DNA of 51,041 nt from Pseudonocardiales bacterium (GCA_019247305.1 JAFAPC010000040.1:1-51041), one strand, 5' to 3'; positions 34,223 through 44,185 are shown, numbered from the stretch's first letter. Program-made: numbers and translations. The notes: generated from the letters alone by a model not told the origin.

Positions 34223-36004
34223 ATGACCCGCGTCGGGCCGGGGACTGGCGGGTTCCTGACTGCGATGGTCGTGGACGCGCTAGGCAGCGGTGTCTGGATC
34301 ACGTTCTCGTTGCTGTACTTCACCGACGGACAAGGCATGTCGCTGACGTCAGCCGGAGCCGCCCTCAGCGCTGGCGCCCTGACCGCGCTGGTCCTCGGCG
34401 GGTTGGCCGTCGGCGTGCTCACCGACTGGCTGGGCCCGTACGCTGCGGCAACGCTGAGCTGCGCGATCCGCGCGGTGGCCTTCCCCTGCTACCTGTTCGC
34501 CGACGGTCCGGTCCTGGTGGCCGCGACGGCCTTCGTGGTGAGCTTCGGCGACCGCCTCTACTGGGCCGCGCACGGCGGGCTGGTCGAGGACGTCACCTCG
34601 TCTGGCTACGAGCGTCGGCAGCTGTTCGCCCTGCTCAACAGCCTGCGCAACGTTGGGCTCGGGGTGGGCGCGTTGAGCGTGGCGCTGGGCGCGGCCCTCG
34701 AGCGGGCTGAGAGCACGCTGTTCTGGCACGCCATCCCGCTGGCTAACGCGGCCAGCTTCGCTGTCGCTGGCGTCCTGTTCCGGCGCGTCGGCGGGCGGGA
34801 CCGTCCGGTGGGCACCGGTGCCACGGGGCCGGGGCTCACCTCCTACCGCGCCGTCGTCGCCGACCACCGCTTTCTCGTCTTCACCGGTGCGACGCTCGCC
34901 CTCACGCTCGCCAGCGTCGGGTTCGACTCGATCCTGCCCATCTACCTGTGGTCGCTGGGCCTGCCGCTGTGGCTGCCACCGGCGGCCTACGTGCTCTCGT
35001 GCGTGGCGATCCCGGCCAGCCAGCCGGTAGCGCTGCGGCTGGGCCAGCGCCGTCCGGCGATGGCGCTGATGGCACTGGCGGCCGTGCTCATCGCGAGCGC
35101 GCTCAGTGGCCTCGTCGCGCTGCACTGGCTGGACCTGGTCGGCGAGGTGGTGCTGACGGCCGGGCTCGTACTGGTGTTCAGCCTGGGCGAGGCGATCTCC
35201 GGCGCGGTCGTCATGACCATCGTGCTGTCGTTCGCAGCGCGCGGCAACGTCGGCCGCTACAGCGCCTTCTACCAGCTGGCATGGGGCCTGTCTGGTGCGC
35301 TCGGCCCCGGCTTACACACCTGGCTGTTCTCGGTGTCCAGCAACGCGCCGTGGCTCACGGTGACCGGTGCGCTGCTGGTGAGCACTGCCCTTTACCTCCG
35401 GCTCGCCAGGACCGGGCCTGAACCGGCGGAGACGGCGGCCCCCCCCCAACTCGAACGGAAAAATCAAGATGAACAGGACGGCCGAGGAGGCCCCCGACCG
35501 CCACGCCCAGGAGCGCGACCGGATCACCGACACGGTGTTCCACTCGCTGCGGCGGTTCTGGGCGGGGCGAGATGTGGTGCTCGTGCTGGACGCCTTCGAC
35601 CAGCGGGCAGGCTCGCTCGCCGACGAGCTACACGCGTGTGGTGCCCGGGTGGGCGCCGTCGTAGCCCGCACCAGCCCGGCGCCCGGCGCACCGCCGGTCG
35701 AACGGAGCTGGCACTGCACCGACGCCGGGCTGGATCTCACCCGGCCGCAGTTCGAGGCGTGGCTCCGTATCCCGTCCCACACCGTGCGCGCCTGGCTGGA
35801 CGAACTGGATCCGGCCCGGGAATGGCTGGTGCTGGGCACGCCCCGGACCGGGATCGCCAAGTTCTGCGGCCGTACGGTGCACGGCTGGCGACGGCCGGAG
35901 TGGGCGGCCGTCGAAGACAAGACCACGATCGACCGGCTCTGGGCGGCCACGGGGGTGGCCGCACCGCCACACCTGGTCGTCACCGTCGAGGAGCTGACGC
36001 GTGA
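34223..36004 (+). CDS. MFS transporter (exporter type); frame runs past its natural end
   Basis: From ATG 34223 (GGAGAG upstream) about 400 residues show twelve hydrophobic segments of an MFS carrier: FLTAMVVDALGSGVWITFSL at the start, then GLAVGVLTDWLGPYAAATL with a loop-2/3-like motif. Similarity ends near RLARTGPEPAETAA. There a run of nine Cs (35439-35447) precedes a read-through into Arg/Pro/Gly-rich sequence antisense to nothing known, ending at 36004 and overlapping the next gene by 536 bp. With ten Cs the frame would stop at TGA 35472, making an ATGA overlap with the next gene's ATG 35469, as expected for this operon. The native protein is therefore probably about 416 aa. Likely exports the island's product. 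Confidence 0.8.
   Translation: MTRVGPGTGGFLTAMVVDALGSGVWITFSLLYFTDGQGMSLTSAGAALSAGALTALVLGGLAVGVLTDWLGPYAAATLSCAIRAVAFPCYLFADGPVLVAATAFVVSFGDRLYWAAHGGLVEDVTSSGYERRQLFALLNSLRNVGLGVGALSVALGAALERAESTLFWHAIPLANAASFAVAGVLFRRVGGRDRPVGTGATGPGLTSYRAVVADHRFLVFTGATLALTLASVGFDSILPIYLWSLGLPLWLPPAAYVLSCVAIPASQPVALRLGQRRPAMALMALAAVLIASALSGLVALHWLDLVGEVVLTAGLVLVFSLGEAISGAVVMTIVLSFAARGNVGRYSAFYQLAWGLSGALGPGLHTWLFSVSSNAPWLTVTGALLVSTALYLRLARTGPEPAETAAPPQLERKNQDEQDGRGGPRPPRPGARPDHRHGVPLAAAVLGGARCGARAGRLRPAGRLARRRATRVWCPGGRRRSPHQPGARRTAGRTELALHRRRAGSHPAAVRGVAPYPVPHRARLAGRTGSGPGMAGAGHAPDRDRQVLRPYGARLATAGVGGRRRQDHDRPALGGHGGGRTATPGRHRRGADA
35439..35447. repeat. Nine-C homopolymer at the 3' end of the MFS gene
   Basis: The tract is CCCCCCCCC between gcgg and aactcg. 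One extra C would end the MFS gene at 35472 and restore ATGA coupling to the next gene. It may be a sequencing error, a fixed mutation, or a slippage site that varies between cells. Confidence 0.8.
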
Positions 36005-36641
36005 CCCCACGGCCTCGCCGAGGTGAGTGGCCGTGTTCTCCCCCATCGAGATCGTCACCCTCGGCGACCCGGTGACAGGCCAGCTGCTGTTCTGCGGCTC
36101 GTCCACCTACTGGCGTCCCGACGAGACTGCCGTGCGCGACATCCGGAAATCGGCGTACCGCGCGGGCGCGGAACTGGTCCGCACCACGGGCTACCGGGGA
36201 ATCTTCAGCGTCGACGGCCTGCTCACCCCGGCGGGCTTCGCGGCCACCGAACTGAATCCCCGCCACGCCTCCGGGCTGGGCCTGCGGGCCGCCCTGCCGG
36301 ATTTTCCGATCTACCTATTCAACCGGGCCGTCCAGGAGGATTTGCCCGGCCTCGCTGAGATCACCAGTGCCGGCCTGGAGCACGTCGTCCGCCGGGAGGT
36401 GGCGGCAGCACCGTCGTACTCGCTGTCGGTGCCGGTCACCCAGGGTACCGACGGTGCGGCCCGGCTGGTGACCGCCGATGGACAGGTGATCGACTACCGT
36501 GCCCGCGACGGCGCCACGTCGCTGCTGGCGGTCGCGTCCACGCTGCCGGACCATCGCGCCGGACCGGCCTGCGCGGCCCTGGCCGCGCACCTGGGCGAAC
36601 CCGGCCTACGGTCCTTCCCGCTGGCTGCGGTGTCCGCCTGA
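35469..36641 (+). pseudogene. Second ATP-grasp gene, broken by in-frame TGA and missing its centre
   Basis: From ATG 35469 the first 185 codons give an ATP-grasp N-domain (WAGRDVVLVLDAFDQRAG, AAVEDKTTIDRLWAATGVAAPP). A TGA at 36024-36026 interrupts, and the same frame continues with FSPIEIVTLGDPVTGQLLFC, GYRGIFSVDGLLTPAGF and TELNPRHASG, the C-terminal ATP-grasp core with its Mg-binding residues. The joined reading (about 390 codons) lacks the segment carrying the ATP-binding Lys and glycine loop that the intact ligase at 32947-34191 has, so a deletion of roughly 60-80 codons probably goes with the stop. No active ligase is expected. A GTG at 36027 could start the second half alone, but it has no ribosome binding site. 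Confidence 0.8.
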
Positions 36642-36691
36642 GGCGGGCGACTTCCGCGGAGAACCAGTTCCGAGAGAAAGGGTATACGACC

Positions 36692-37861
36692 ATGCCGGAG
36701 GCGGGGAGCCTGGTCAATTCCTGGAATGAGTGGGATCCGTTACGGGAGATCGTGGTCGGTGTTGCCGACAACGCCTGCTTCGAGCCAAGGGAACCCGGAT
36801 ACCGTCCGCAGCTGCGCACCCGTGACGGCCGGGACGCGGCATTTCCCACCGGCCCCAAACCCGCCGAGATGATCGAGCGAGCCACGGAGCAGCTCGACGC
36901 GCTGGCGTTGCTGCTCCGCTCGCAGGGCATCACGGTCCGCAGGCCGGAGCCGCCCGTGCTGGCCGACGCCGTCCGGACACCAACCTTCGAGGTGGCCAAC
37001 CAGTACTGCGTGGTGTGCCCGCGCGACGTGATGATCACCCTCGGCAATGAGATTCTGGAGGCCACGATGTCGCGGCGCGCCAGGTACTTCGAGTACCAAG
37101 CATACCGCAAGCTAGTCTACGAGTACTGGCACGCCGATCCCGGTATGGAGTGGACGGTCGCCCCGAAGCCGTCGATGTCCGACGCTATGTACCGGGAGGA
37201 CTTCTGGGACTGGCCGCTGGAGAAGCGGCACCGTAAGATGCGCTCGTTCGAGTTCTGCGTCACGCAGGACGAGGTCGTCTTCGATGCTGCGGACATGAGC
37301 CGGTTCGGCCGTGACGTCGTGGTGCAGGAGTCGATGACCACCAATCGCACGGGCATCCACTGGCTCAAGCGCCACCTGGAACCGCGTGGTTTCCGGGTGC
37401 ACCCGGTGCACTTCCCGCTGGACTTCTTCCTGTCGCACATTGACTGCACCTTCGTCCCGTTGCGGCCGGGCCTGGTACTGACCAACCCAGAGCGGCCGTT
37501 GCGCGAGGGAGAGGAACAGATGTTCCTGCGCAACGGCTGGGAGCTGGTTGACGCACCGCAGCCGACATCCTCTAACGACGAGATGCCCCGGTACTGCCAG
37601 TCGTCCAAGTGGCTGTCGATGAACGTACTGAGCCTCTCGCCAACCAAGGTGGTGTGCGAAGAACAGGAGAAACCCCTACAGGATCTGCTGGACAAGCTCA
37701 ACTTTGAGGTGCTCCCGATCCCGTTCCGGGACGTCTTCGAGTACGGCGGCTCCCTGCACTGCGCCACCTGGGACATCAACCGGGTGGGAATGGTCGAGGA
37801 CTACTTCCCCCGGCTCGACTACCGACCCCTCGCGCAGCAGCGCGGCGAGCGGGTCACCTGA
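36692..37861 (+). CDS. L-arginine amidinotransferase (AGAT/StrB family)
   Basis: 389 aa from ATG 36692, with GAAAGGG upstream. Close to the glycine amidinotransferase family: LVNSWNEWDPLREIVVG at the N-terminus, then FPRD-like CPRDVMITLGNEILEATMS, RARYFEYQAYRKLVYEYW and WTVAPKPSMSDAMYRED. The catalytic residues of the human enzyme are conserved: Asp in FDAADMSRFGRD (198/201), His249 and Asp251 in SHIDCTF, and the nucleophile Cys357 in GGSLHCATWD. It should move the amidino group from arginine to an amine, giving a guanidino compound and ornithine. The acceptor need not be glycine. Intact, last gene of the plus-strand operon, 50 bp after the broken ATP-grasp gene. Confidence 0.92.
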   Translation: MPEAGSLVNSWNEWDPLREIVVGVADNACFEPREPGYRPQLRTRDGRDAAFPTGPKPAEMIERATEQLDALALLLRSQGITVRRPEPPVLADAVRTPTFEVANQYCVVCPRDVMITLGNEILEATMSRRARYFEYQAYRKLVYEYWHADPGMEWTVAPKPSMSDAMYREDFWDWPLEKRHRKMRSFEFCVTQDEVVFDAADMSRFGRDVVVQESMTTNRTGIHWLKRHLEPRGFRVHPVHFPLDFFLSHIDCTFVPLRPGLVLTNPERPLREGEEQMFLRNGWELVDAPQPTSSNDEMPRYCQSSKWLSMNVLSLSPTKVVCEEQEKPLQDLLDKLNFEVLPIPFRDVFEYGGSLHCATWDINRVGMVEDYFPRLDYRPLAQQRGERVT

Positions 37862-37891
37862 CGGCTCGGCCGGTGGCCCGCAGGGCGGCGC

Positions 37892-38491
37892 TCACCCGGT
37901 GGTGCGGGAGCACCACTCGTCGAACGCCTCAACGGTGGTCACGCCGTCGTCGAGCACGGCTCGATAGACGTCGTAACTGGGTACCCTGGCGCCGGTGTCC
38001 GGCCGCTCGGCCAAGACCCGCTTGATCCGCAAGATCGTGCTCCGGTGCTCGTCGGTCAGCCGGGGCGCCAGCGTGTCCAGGTGGGCGAGGTCGGGTTGGC
38101 GCTCCGGTTCGTCGACGAACCAGATGTCGAGTGTCCACGTCCGCTCCCCCAGGGAGCGGTACTCGATGCCCAGGTAGAGGCCGTCCGGGTAGCACGGGTC
38201 GGTGTTCCAGTGCCCAGTGTCGTTGCGGAAGCACACCTGCCGCACCCGCTCGTGTATCGCCAGCTCGGCGCCGATCCGGGCCACGGCCGTCGTGGTGGCC
38301 GCGTCTAGTTTCGGGCAGATTACCGTGATGTCGAGGTCCCGCCGCACCATCAGGCCCAGGGCTGCGGCACCGACCCGGACCGGCCGGCCCCGCGTCGCGA
38401 GCAGAGCGGCCAGCCCCAGGTCAGCGGCGACCTCGTCGGCCTCGCTCTGGAGGTCGTCCTGGCGCCTGGGCGGAAGATGCTGACCGGTCAT
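37892..38491 (-). CDS. Nucleotidyltransferase-fold protein of unknown function
   Basis: 199 aa. GAAALGLMVRRDLDITVIC resembles a minimal nucleotidyltransferase core: a G-rich start, then D-x-D (DLD), with a third acidic residue perhaps in LDIWFVDEPE. No signal peptide or membrane segment. It points toward the amidinotransferase gene (31 bp between stops) and away from the acyl-CoA synthetase, so it is not in either operon. I do not recognise a substrate; similar proteins are annotated only as hypothetical or nucleotidyltransferase. Confidence 0.55.
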   Translation of the reverse strand: MTGQHLPPRRQDDLQSEADEVAADLGLAALLATRGRPVRVGAAALGLMVRRDLDITVICPKLDAATTTAVARIGAELAIHERVRQVCFRNDTGHWNTDPCYPDGLYLGIEYRSLGERTWTLDIWFVDEPERQPDLAHLDTLAPRLTDEHRSTILRIKRVLAERPDTGARVPSYDVYRAVLDDGVTTVEAFDEWCSRTTG

Positions 38492-38558
38492 GGGTTCAGC
38501 ATGCTGTCCGACCGCGAATCACCGGCCCGCACCGCCCCCGGGAGAGCGGTGGCACCAC

Positions 38559-40097
38559 TTAGTTCACCTGGTGCTCCCGACCTTCCCAGTACTCTTGGCG
38601 CAGCTTGAACTTCTGGATCTTTCCGGTGGCGGTGCGCGGAATGGCCTCGCGAAACTCCACCGACGTCGGCGCCTTATAGCCGGCCAGCCGCTCCTTGCAG
38701 TAGGTGATCAGCTCGTCCTCGGTGACCCGTTCACCTGCGGCCACCACGATGAGCGCTTTGATCGTCTCACCCCAGCGCTCGGAGGGCACCCCGATCACCG
38801 CGACCTCGGCCACCGCCGGGTGGCTGAACAGGCAGTCCTCCACTTCGATGGACGAGACGTTCTCCCCGCCGGTGATGATCACGTCCTTCTTCCGGTCCGT
38901 GATACACAGGTATCCTTGGTCATCCACCGACCCACCGTCACCGGTGTGAAACCAGCCGTTCACGAGCGCGTCGCTGCTGGCCTGGGGATTGTCCCAGTAC
39001 CCGGCCATCACCACGTTGGAGCGGGCCAGGACCTCCCCGGACGGGGAGATGCGCAGCTGGACGCCCAACGCGGGGGCACCGGCCCGGGACAGCCTGCGGG
39101 CGCGCTCCGCGGCGGGCAGATCGTCATCAGCTGGCGCGGCGCGGTTGACGGTCAGCAGTGGTGCGGTCTCGGTGAGCCCGTAGATCTGGATGAACTCCCA
39201 ACCGAGTTCCTCGCCGAGGCGTTGAATCATTCGCCGTGGCGGTGGCGCACCCGCGCAGACCAGCCGCACCCGCCCTCGTCCGGGGATCTCACCGTCCCAC
39301 TGTGCGGCTGCCTCCAACACCGCATGCCACACCGCGGGAGCGCCACACATCAACGTCACGCCATGCTGGGCGACCCGCCGCAGGATCTCGGCGCCGTCTA
39401 CCTTGCGGAGCACGATCTGCTCGGCTCCCAGCCCGACGAGCCCGAAGGGCATACCCCAGCCGTTGCAGTGGAACATGGGCAGCGTGTGCAGGTAAACGTC
39501 GCGCTCCCAGACGCGGGTGTGCAGTGCGAAGGTGACTGCGTTGATCCAGATAGTGCGGTGGGTCAGCTGCACCCCTTTGGGACGCGCGGTGGTGCCTGAG
39601 GTGTAGTTGATCGTCGCCGTGGCGTCCTCGTCCGGCTCGGCCCACGGTCGCGGTTCGATGTTGAAACGCATCAGCTTCTCCTCGGTCTCGCCGCCGAGCA
39701 CGAAACGGTGCGGCGCAGCCACCGCTTTGAGGGGTTCGTCGAGCTCCGGGTCGAGCAGCAGTACCGACGAGCCACTGTGTGAAACGATGTAATCGACCTC
39801 GTCGGAGCGGAGCCGGAAGTTCACCGGTACGCAAATACGGCCACTGGCCGGGACCGCATACAGCAACTCAAGCAGCCGCGTGCAGTTGTGGCTGACCACA
39901 GCCACCCGCTCCCCTACCCCGACCTTGAGCGCGTCCAGGCCGGCCTGCCAGGCGCGGACTCTGCGACCCAGCTCCGGGTAGGTTGAGACCGGCACTGGTG
40001 GGGCCGGCTGAAGGGGTTCGTCCACGACCGCGACAGACTGGGCGAACGCCGTCTCGCTGCGGCTAAGGAAGTCGGCGACGGTCAAAGGCACCCGCAT
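38559..40097 (-). CDS. AMP-forming acyl-CoA synthetase
   Basis: 512 aa, ANL superfamily. INYTSGTTARPKGVQLTHR is the ATP-binding P-loop (A3), IYGLTETAP is A5, GWFHTGDGG is A7, DRKKDVIITGGENVSSIEVE is A8 and hinge, and RTATGKIQKFKLRQEY has the catalytic A10 lysine. All are intact. It should activate a fatty or aromatic acid to its CoA thioester. Start ATG 40097 with GGAGGTGGC upstream. It faces the opposite way to the island operon. A link to the acyl-CoA dehydrogenase remnant is possible but unproven. The first base of its start overlaps the open frame of the divergent serine hydrolase, whose real start is 145 bp further on. Confidence 0.93.
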   Translation of the reverse strand: MRVPLTVADFLSRSETAFAQSVAVVDEPLQPAPPVPVSTYPELGRRVRAWQAGLDALKVGVGERVAVVSHNCTRLLELLYAVPASGRICVPVNFRLRSDEVDYIVSHSGSSVLLLDPELDEPLKAVAAPHRFVLGGETEEKLMRFNIEPRPWAEPDEDATATINYTSGTTARPKGVQLTHRTIWINAVTFALHTRVWERDVYLHTLPMFHCNGWGMPFGLVGLGAEQIVLRKVDGAEILRRVAQHGVTLMCGAPAVWHAVLEAAAQWDGEIPGRGRVRLVCAGAPPPRRMIQRLGEELGWEFIQIYGLTETAPLLTVNRAAPADDDLPAAERARRLSRAGAPALGVQLRISPSGEVLARSNVVMAGYWDNPQASSDALVNGWFHTGDGGSVDDQGYLCITDRKKDVIITGGENVSSIEVEDCLFSHPAVAEVAVIGVPSERWGETIKALIVVAAGERVTEDELITYCKERLAGYKAPTSVEFREAIPRTATGKIQKFKLRQEYWEGREHQVN

Positions 40098-40242
40098 GGT
40101 CTGCCACCTCCGGCCTGGTCTCGTTCAGATACCGCTCCCAGGGTATGGGTCACTCCCTAGAGCGGAGCCGGCCATCCACCGGAATACGCTCCGTGCTCTG
40201 TCGCTGTCAGGATGTGCTCGCCAATCCGCAGAGGACGGTGCC

Positions 40243-41202
40243 ATGTGGAGATCGTTTCGATTGCCGACGACTGTGCTCCTGGGCACGGCGACCACGATGG
40301 CGGTGCTGGCGACACCCGCCACGGGCGCGCCGGAGCCACCAGTGGAGTGGGATAAGCCTTCCGGCACGTCGGTGAGCTTTGTGGTCGTGGACCGGCAGAC
40401 CGGTCAGGTCCGGGCCGAGCACGCGGCACACACTCAGTACCGGTCCGCCTCGTTGGTGAAACTTCTCATCGCGCTGGACTACGTCGAGTCTCGCGGGCCG
40501 GACGCGCCGATCCCGCCGGGTGATCGTGCGCTGCTGGAGTCGATGCTGCGCTCCAGCGACGATGACGCGGCCAGTGAGCTGTGGGTGCGCGGCGGATGGG
40601 AGACGATCGTGCAGCGGATGGCCGATCGGCTCGAGCTGACCGATACCGAGCCGCCAGCGGACCGGCGCGTCTGGGGATACACGGCCACCAGCGCCGCGGA
40701 TGTGGCCCGAATCTACGAATACCTCCTGGACAAGGCTGATCCATCGGTCAGCGACGTCATCCTCGGGAACCTCCGTATGGCGACGCGGTGTGCGGCCGAT
40801 GGGCGTGACCAGTACTTCGGGATCCCGACCGCGGTCGATGAGCCATGGGCGGTCAAGCAGGGATGGTCGGGCTATGAGGAGGTGGTGCCCGGCGAGGAGT
40901 GCCACGAGCGCATCGATCGTGGCACGGCACCCGAGGAGATACCGACTCTTCGAGACGCGGCGATCCGTGCGCAAGCCGACCGTGGCCCTGATATTGACCT
41001 CACGCGCCGTGCGATGCACACCAGCGGCACGATCGGCGCGGACCACAACATGATCATGGTGCTGCTCAGCCTGCACCCCGAAGGCACTCCGTACCAGACC
41101 TCCGCCCAGCAGGTTACCGCGATCGTTCGCGCGCTTTACCTAGCCGTTAAGGTTGCGCCTCCTGATCCCGTACGCAGATGGCCAGACGTAGAGTCACGGT
41201 AG
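40243..41202 (+). CDS. Secreted serine hydrolase, beta-lactamase/PBP-like
   Basis: 319 aa from ATG 40243 with GAGGACGG upstream; the frame is open to 40096, but that extra part is not signal-like. Signal peptide: [20 protein letters not shown], cut after TGA (about 33). Then an SxxK motif (SLVK in [16 protein letters not shown], about 80) as in class A beta-lactamases and penicillin-binding proteins, and [10 protein letters not shown] near the place of the SDN motif. The third motif (KTG) is not obvious; VKQGWSG may take its place. So it could be a D-Ala-D-Ala peptidase-like or non-canonical enzyme acting on the cell wall. Stands alone, just left of acn. Confidence 0.8.
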   Translation: MWRSFRLPTTVLLGTATTMAVLATPATGAPEPPVEWDKPSGTSVSFVVVDRQTGQVRAEHAAHTQYRSASLVKLLIALDYVESRGPDAPIPPGDRALLESMLRSSDDDAASELWVRGGWETIVQRMADRLELTDTEPPADRRVWGYTATSAADVARIYEYLLDKADPSVSDVILGNLRMATRCAADGRDQYFGIPTAVDEPWAVKQGWSGYEEVVPGEECHERIDRGTAPEEIPTLRDAAIRAQADRGPDIDLTRRAMHTSGTIGADHNMIMVLLSLHPEGTPYQTSAQQVTAIVRALYLAVKVAPPDPVRRWPDVESR

Positions 41203-41239
41203 AGGGCGCCAGCCGAGCCCTCTGTCGGTGGAGGAGCCT

Positions 41240-44080
41240 GTGACCCACGCAACAGCGAGTGCCGACAGCTTCGGTACTCGTGGCACGTTGTCCGTCGGAA
41301 CCGCCCGCTATGAGGTGTTCCGGTTGGCCGAGCTGGACCGGCGGCTCGGCCTCCAGTGGCGTGCCCTGCCCTACAGCCTGAAGGTGCTGCTAGAGAATCT
41401 GTTGCGTTGGGAGTCAGGTGCTGGTGGAGGGCGCGTCAGCGCCGCGCACATCGAAGCGCTCGCCTGCTGGGACGCGCAGGCGCCCTCGGCTACCGAGATC
41501 CAGTTCACCCCCGCCCGAGTCATCATGCAGGACTTCACCGGCGTGCCCTGCTTGGTCGACCTGGCCACGATGCGCGAGGCGATCACGGCTCTGGGCGGTG
41601 ATCCGCAGGCGGTCAGTCCGCTGGTTCCGGCCGAGCTGGTCATTGACCACTCCGTGATCGCTGATGTGTACGGCCGCCCGGATGCCTTCGAGCGCAATGT
41701 CGACCTGGAGTACCAGCGGAACCGGGAGCGCTACCAGTTCCTGCGCTGGGGACAGGGTGCTTTCCGCGAGTTGACGGTGGTCCCCCCGGGGACCGGGATC
41801 GTGCACCAGGTCAACATTGAGCACCTGGCCCGCACCGTGATGATCCGCGACGGTCAGGCCTACCCGGACACTGTGGTGGGCACCGACAGCCACACCACAA
41901 TGGTCAACGGGCTCGGTGTGCTGGGCTGGGGCGTGGGCGGCATCGAGGCTGAGGCCGCCATGCTCGGCCAGCCCGTGTCGATGCTGATCCCACGGGTGGT
42001 CGGCTGCAAGCTCACCGGATCCATCCCGCCGGGGGCGACCGCCACCGATGTGGTGCTCACCCTGACGGAGTTGCTTCGCCAGCACGGTGTGGTCGGGAAG
42101 TTCGTGGAGTTTTACGGTGCGGGTGTGGCAGCGGTGCCACTGGCCAACCGCGCCACCATCGGCAACATGAGCCCCGAGTTCGGCTCTACCTGCGCAATCT
42201 TCCCGATTGACGAGGAGACCCTCCGCTATCTGCAGCTCACGGGCCGTCCCGCTGAGCAGCTCGCGCTGGTCGAGGCGTACGCCAAGGAACAGGATCTCTG
42301 GCACGACCCGCGTCGGGAGGCCGTCTACTCCGAGTACCTTGAGCTGGATCTGTCCACCGTGGTCCCCTCGATCGCCGGGCCCAAGCGCCCGCAGGACCGG
42401 ATCTCGCTGTCCGAGGCCAAAACGGCATTCCGCCACGCGCTGGCCGGCTACCCCAGTGCTGAGGAATCCGCGGTGGACCAGGCGGGTGCCCAGTCCTTCC
42501 CGGCCAGCGATGCGAGCGCGGTGAGCAGCGGCAATGGCGTGGGCAAACCCCGCCGGGCGATCTCGGCCGCGGCCGGTGCGCAGGGCCGGCCGAGCCGCCC
42601 GGTACCCGTGCGGCTCGCCGAAGGCGCTCAGTATGAGATCGACCATGGTGCCGTGGTGATCGCGTCCATCACCTCGTGCACCAACACGTCCAACCCGTCG
42701 GTGATGATTGGTGCCGCGCTGTTGGCCCGCAACGCCGTCGAGCGGGGTCTGACCGTCAAGCCCTGGGTGAAGACGTCGATGGCGCCCGGTTCCCAGGTGG
42801 TCACCGACTATTACGAGAAGGCTGGGCTGTGGCCGTACTTGGAGAAGTTGGGCTACCACCTGGTCGGCTACGGCTGCACCACGTGCATCGGGAACTCAGG
42901 TCCGCTGCCGGAGGGGGTCTCGCAGGCCATTCATGACGGTGACCTCGCGGTGGTCAGCGTGCTGTCCGGCAACCGCAACTTTGAGGGCCGGATCAACTCG
43001 GACGTCCCGATGAACTACCTCGCCTCTCCCCCCTTAGTGGTCGCTTACGCGCTGGCCGGAACGATGGACATCGACTTCGCCAGCGATCCGCTGGGGTTCG
43101 ACCGTGACGGTAATCCGGTGTATCTGGCTGACATCTGGCCCTCGCCGGGGGAGATCCAACATGTGATCGAGCTCGCGATCAGCCAGGAAATGTTCGCCGA
43201 GGACTACACCGACGTCTTCGCCGGCGACGCCCGCTGGCAGGCACTGCCGACGCCGGAAGGCGAGACCTTCACCTGGGATCCGGAGTCCACCTATATTCGC
43301 AAGCCCCCGTATTTTGAGGGAATGAGGGTGCAACCAGCGCCGGTGGTCGACATCGTGGGTGGCCGAGTACTGGCACTGCTCGGGGACTCGGTGACCACGG
43401 ACCACATCTCCCCCGCCGGGGCGATCACGGCGGACTCCCCGGCCGGTCGCTACCTCGCCGAACACGGTGTGCCGCGCAAGGACTTCAATTCCTATGGGTC
43501 CCGTCGGGGCAATCACGAGGTGATGATCCGCGGCACATTCGCCAACACCCGGTTGCGCAACCTGCTGCTGAAAGACGTCAACGGCGGCTACACTCGCGAC
43601 TTCACCGGAGCACCCGACGCTGCCCCGGTGCCCATCTACGACGCCGCCCAGCGCTACGGCGCCGCCGGCATCCCGCTGCTGGTCCTGGGCGGCAAGGAAT
43701 ACGGCTCGGGTTCCTCACGGGACTGGGCGGCCAAAGGCACCCGGCTGCTCGGGGTTCGCGCGGTGCTCGCCGAGTCCTTCGAGCGGATCCACCGCTCCAA
43801 CCTGATCGGAATGGGCGTCCTTCCGGTGCAGTACCCCGCTGGCGAATCAGCCGCGTCGCTGGGCCTGGATGGCACCGAGACCTTCGACATTTCCGGCGTC
43901 ACCGCGCTGAACAGTGGTTCTATCCCGGCGGCGGTCCGTGTCAGGGCTGTCCGTGACGGGGCCGATCCAGTGGAGTTCGACGCCGTGCTGCGTATCGACA
44001 CCCCCGGCGAGGCCGAGTACTACCGCAACGGCGGAATCCTGCAGTACGTGTTGCGCACCATGGCCCGCCGTCCCACGTAA
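41240..44080 (+). CDS. acnA: Aconitate hydratase A
   Basis: 946 aa from GTG 41240, which has GGAGGAG three bases upstream. TCA-cycle enzyme interconverting citrate and isocitrate, with a [4Fe-4S] cluster. The first cluster Cys is in [11 protein letters not shown] and the other two in [36 protein letters not shown] is the substrate-binding region, cited here as [14 protein letters not shown] and VLGWGVGG. The C-terminal swivel domain has [17 protein letters not shown] with the catalytic Ser. A Ser/Ala/Gly-rich insert near 415-455 is common in actinobacterial AcnA. Complete. In mycobacteria acn lies beside the rip genes; here 13 kb of other DNA separates them. Ends before a strong hairpin. Confidence 0.96.
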   Translation: MTHATASADSFGTRGTLSVGTARYEVFRLAELDRRLGLQWRALPYSLKVLLENLLRWESGAGGGRVSAAHIEALACWDAQAPSATEIQFTPARVIMQDFTGVPCLVDLATMREAITALGGDPQAVSPLVPAELVIDHSVIADVYGRPDAFERNVDLEYQRNRERYQFLRWGQGAFRELTVVPPGTGIVHQVNIEHLARTVMIRDGQAYPDTVVGTDSHTTMVNGLGVLGWGVGGIEAEAAMLGQPVSMLIPRVVGCKLTGSIPPGATATDVVLTLTELLRQHGVVGKFVEFYGAGVAAVPLANRATIGNMSPEFGSTCAIFPIDEETLRYLQLTGRPAEQLALVEAYAKEQDLWHDPRREAVYSEYLELDLSTVVPSIAGPKRPQDRISLSEAKTAFRHALAGYPSAEESAVDQAGAQSFPASDASAVSSGNGVGKPRRAISAAAGAQGRPSRPVPVRLAEGAQYEIDHGAVVIASITSCTNTSNPSVMIGAALLARNAVERGLTVKPWVKTSMAPGSQVVTDYYEKAGLWPYLEKLGYHLVGYGCTTCIGNSGPLPEGVSQAIHDGDLAVVSVLSGNRNFEGRINSDVPMNYLASPPLVVAYALAGTMDIDFASDPLGFDRDGNPVYLADIWPSPGEIQHVIELAISQEMFAEDYTDVFAGDARWQALPTPEGETFTWDPESTYIRKPPYFEGMRVQPAPVVDIVGGRVLALLGDSVTTDHISPAGAITADSPAGRYLAEHGVPRKDFNSYGSRRGNHEVMIRGTFANTRLRNLLLKDVNGGYTRDFTGAPDAAPVPIYDAAQRYGAAGIPLLVLGGKEYGSGSSRDWAAKGTRLLGVRAVLAESFERIHRSNLIGMGVLPVQYPAGESAASLGLDGTETFDISGVTALNSGSIPAAVRVRAVRDGADPVEFDAVLRIDTPGEAEYYRNGGILQYVLRTMARRPT

Positions 44081-44185
44081 GAGGGTTGATCATCGTAGAA
44101 CTCTTGATGTCAGACAGTGCGTGCACTACCCGCTTGACCTGGGGCGAGGGCTGGCTCCTGCCCGCCGGTGATGCGAAGAAATGCT

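Noticed and set aside
35473..36004. C-terminal extension of the MFS protein as a real domain
   Set aside because: The sequence is an Arg/Gly/Pro/Ala-rich out-of-frame reading of the ATP-grasp gene; the change of character coincides with the C9 tract.
41414..42859. Minus-strand ORF of 481 aa opposite acnA
   Set aside because: Long only because acnA codon bias keeps the antisense frame open; the sequence is His/Arg/Gly-rich with no recognisable fold.
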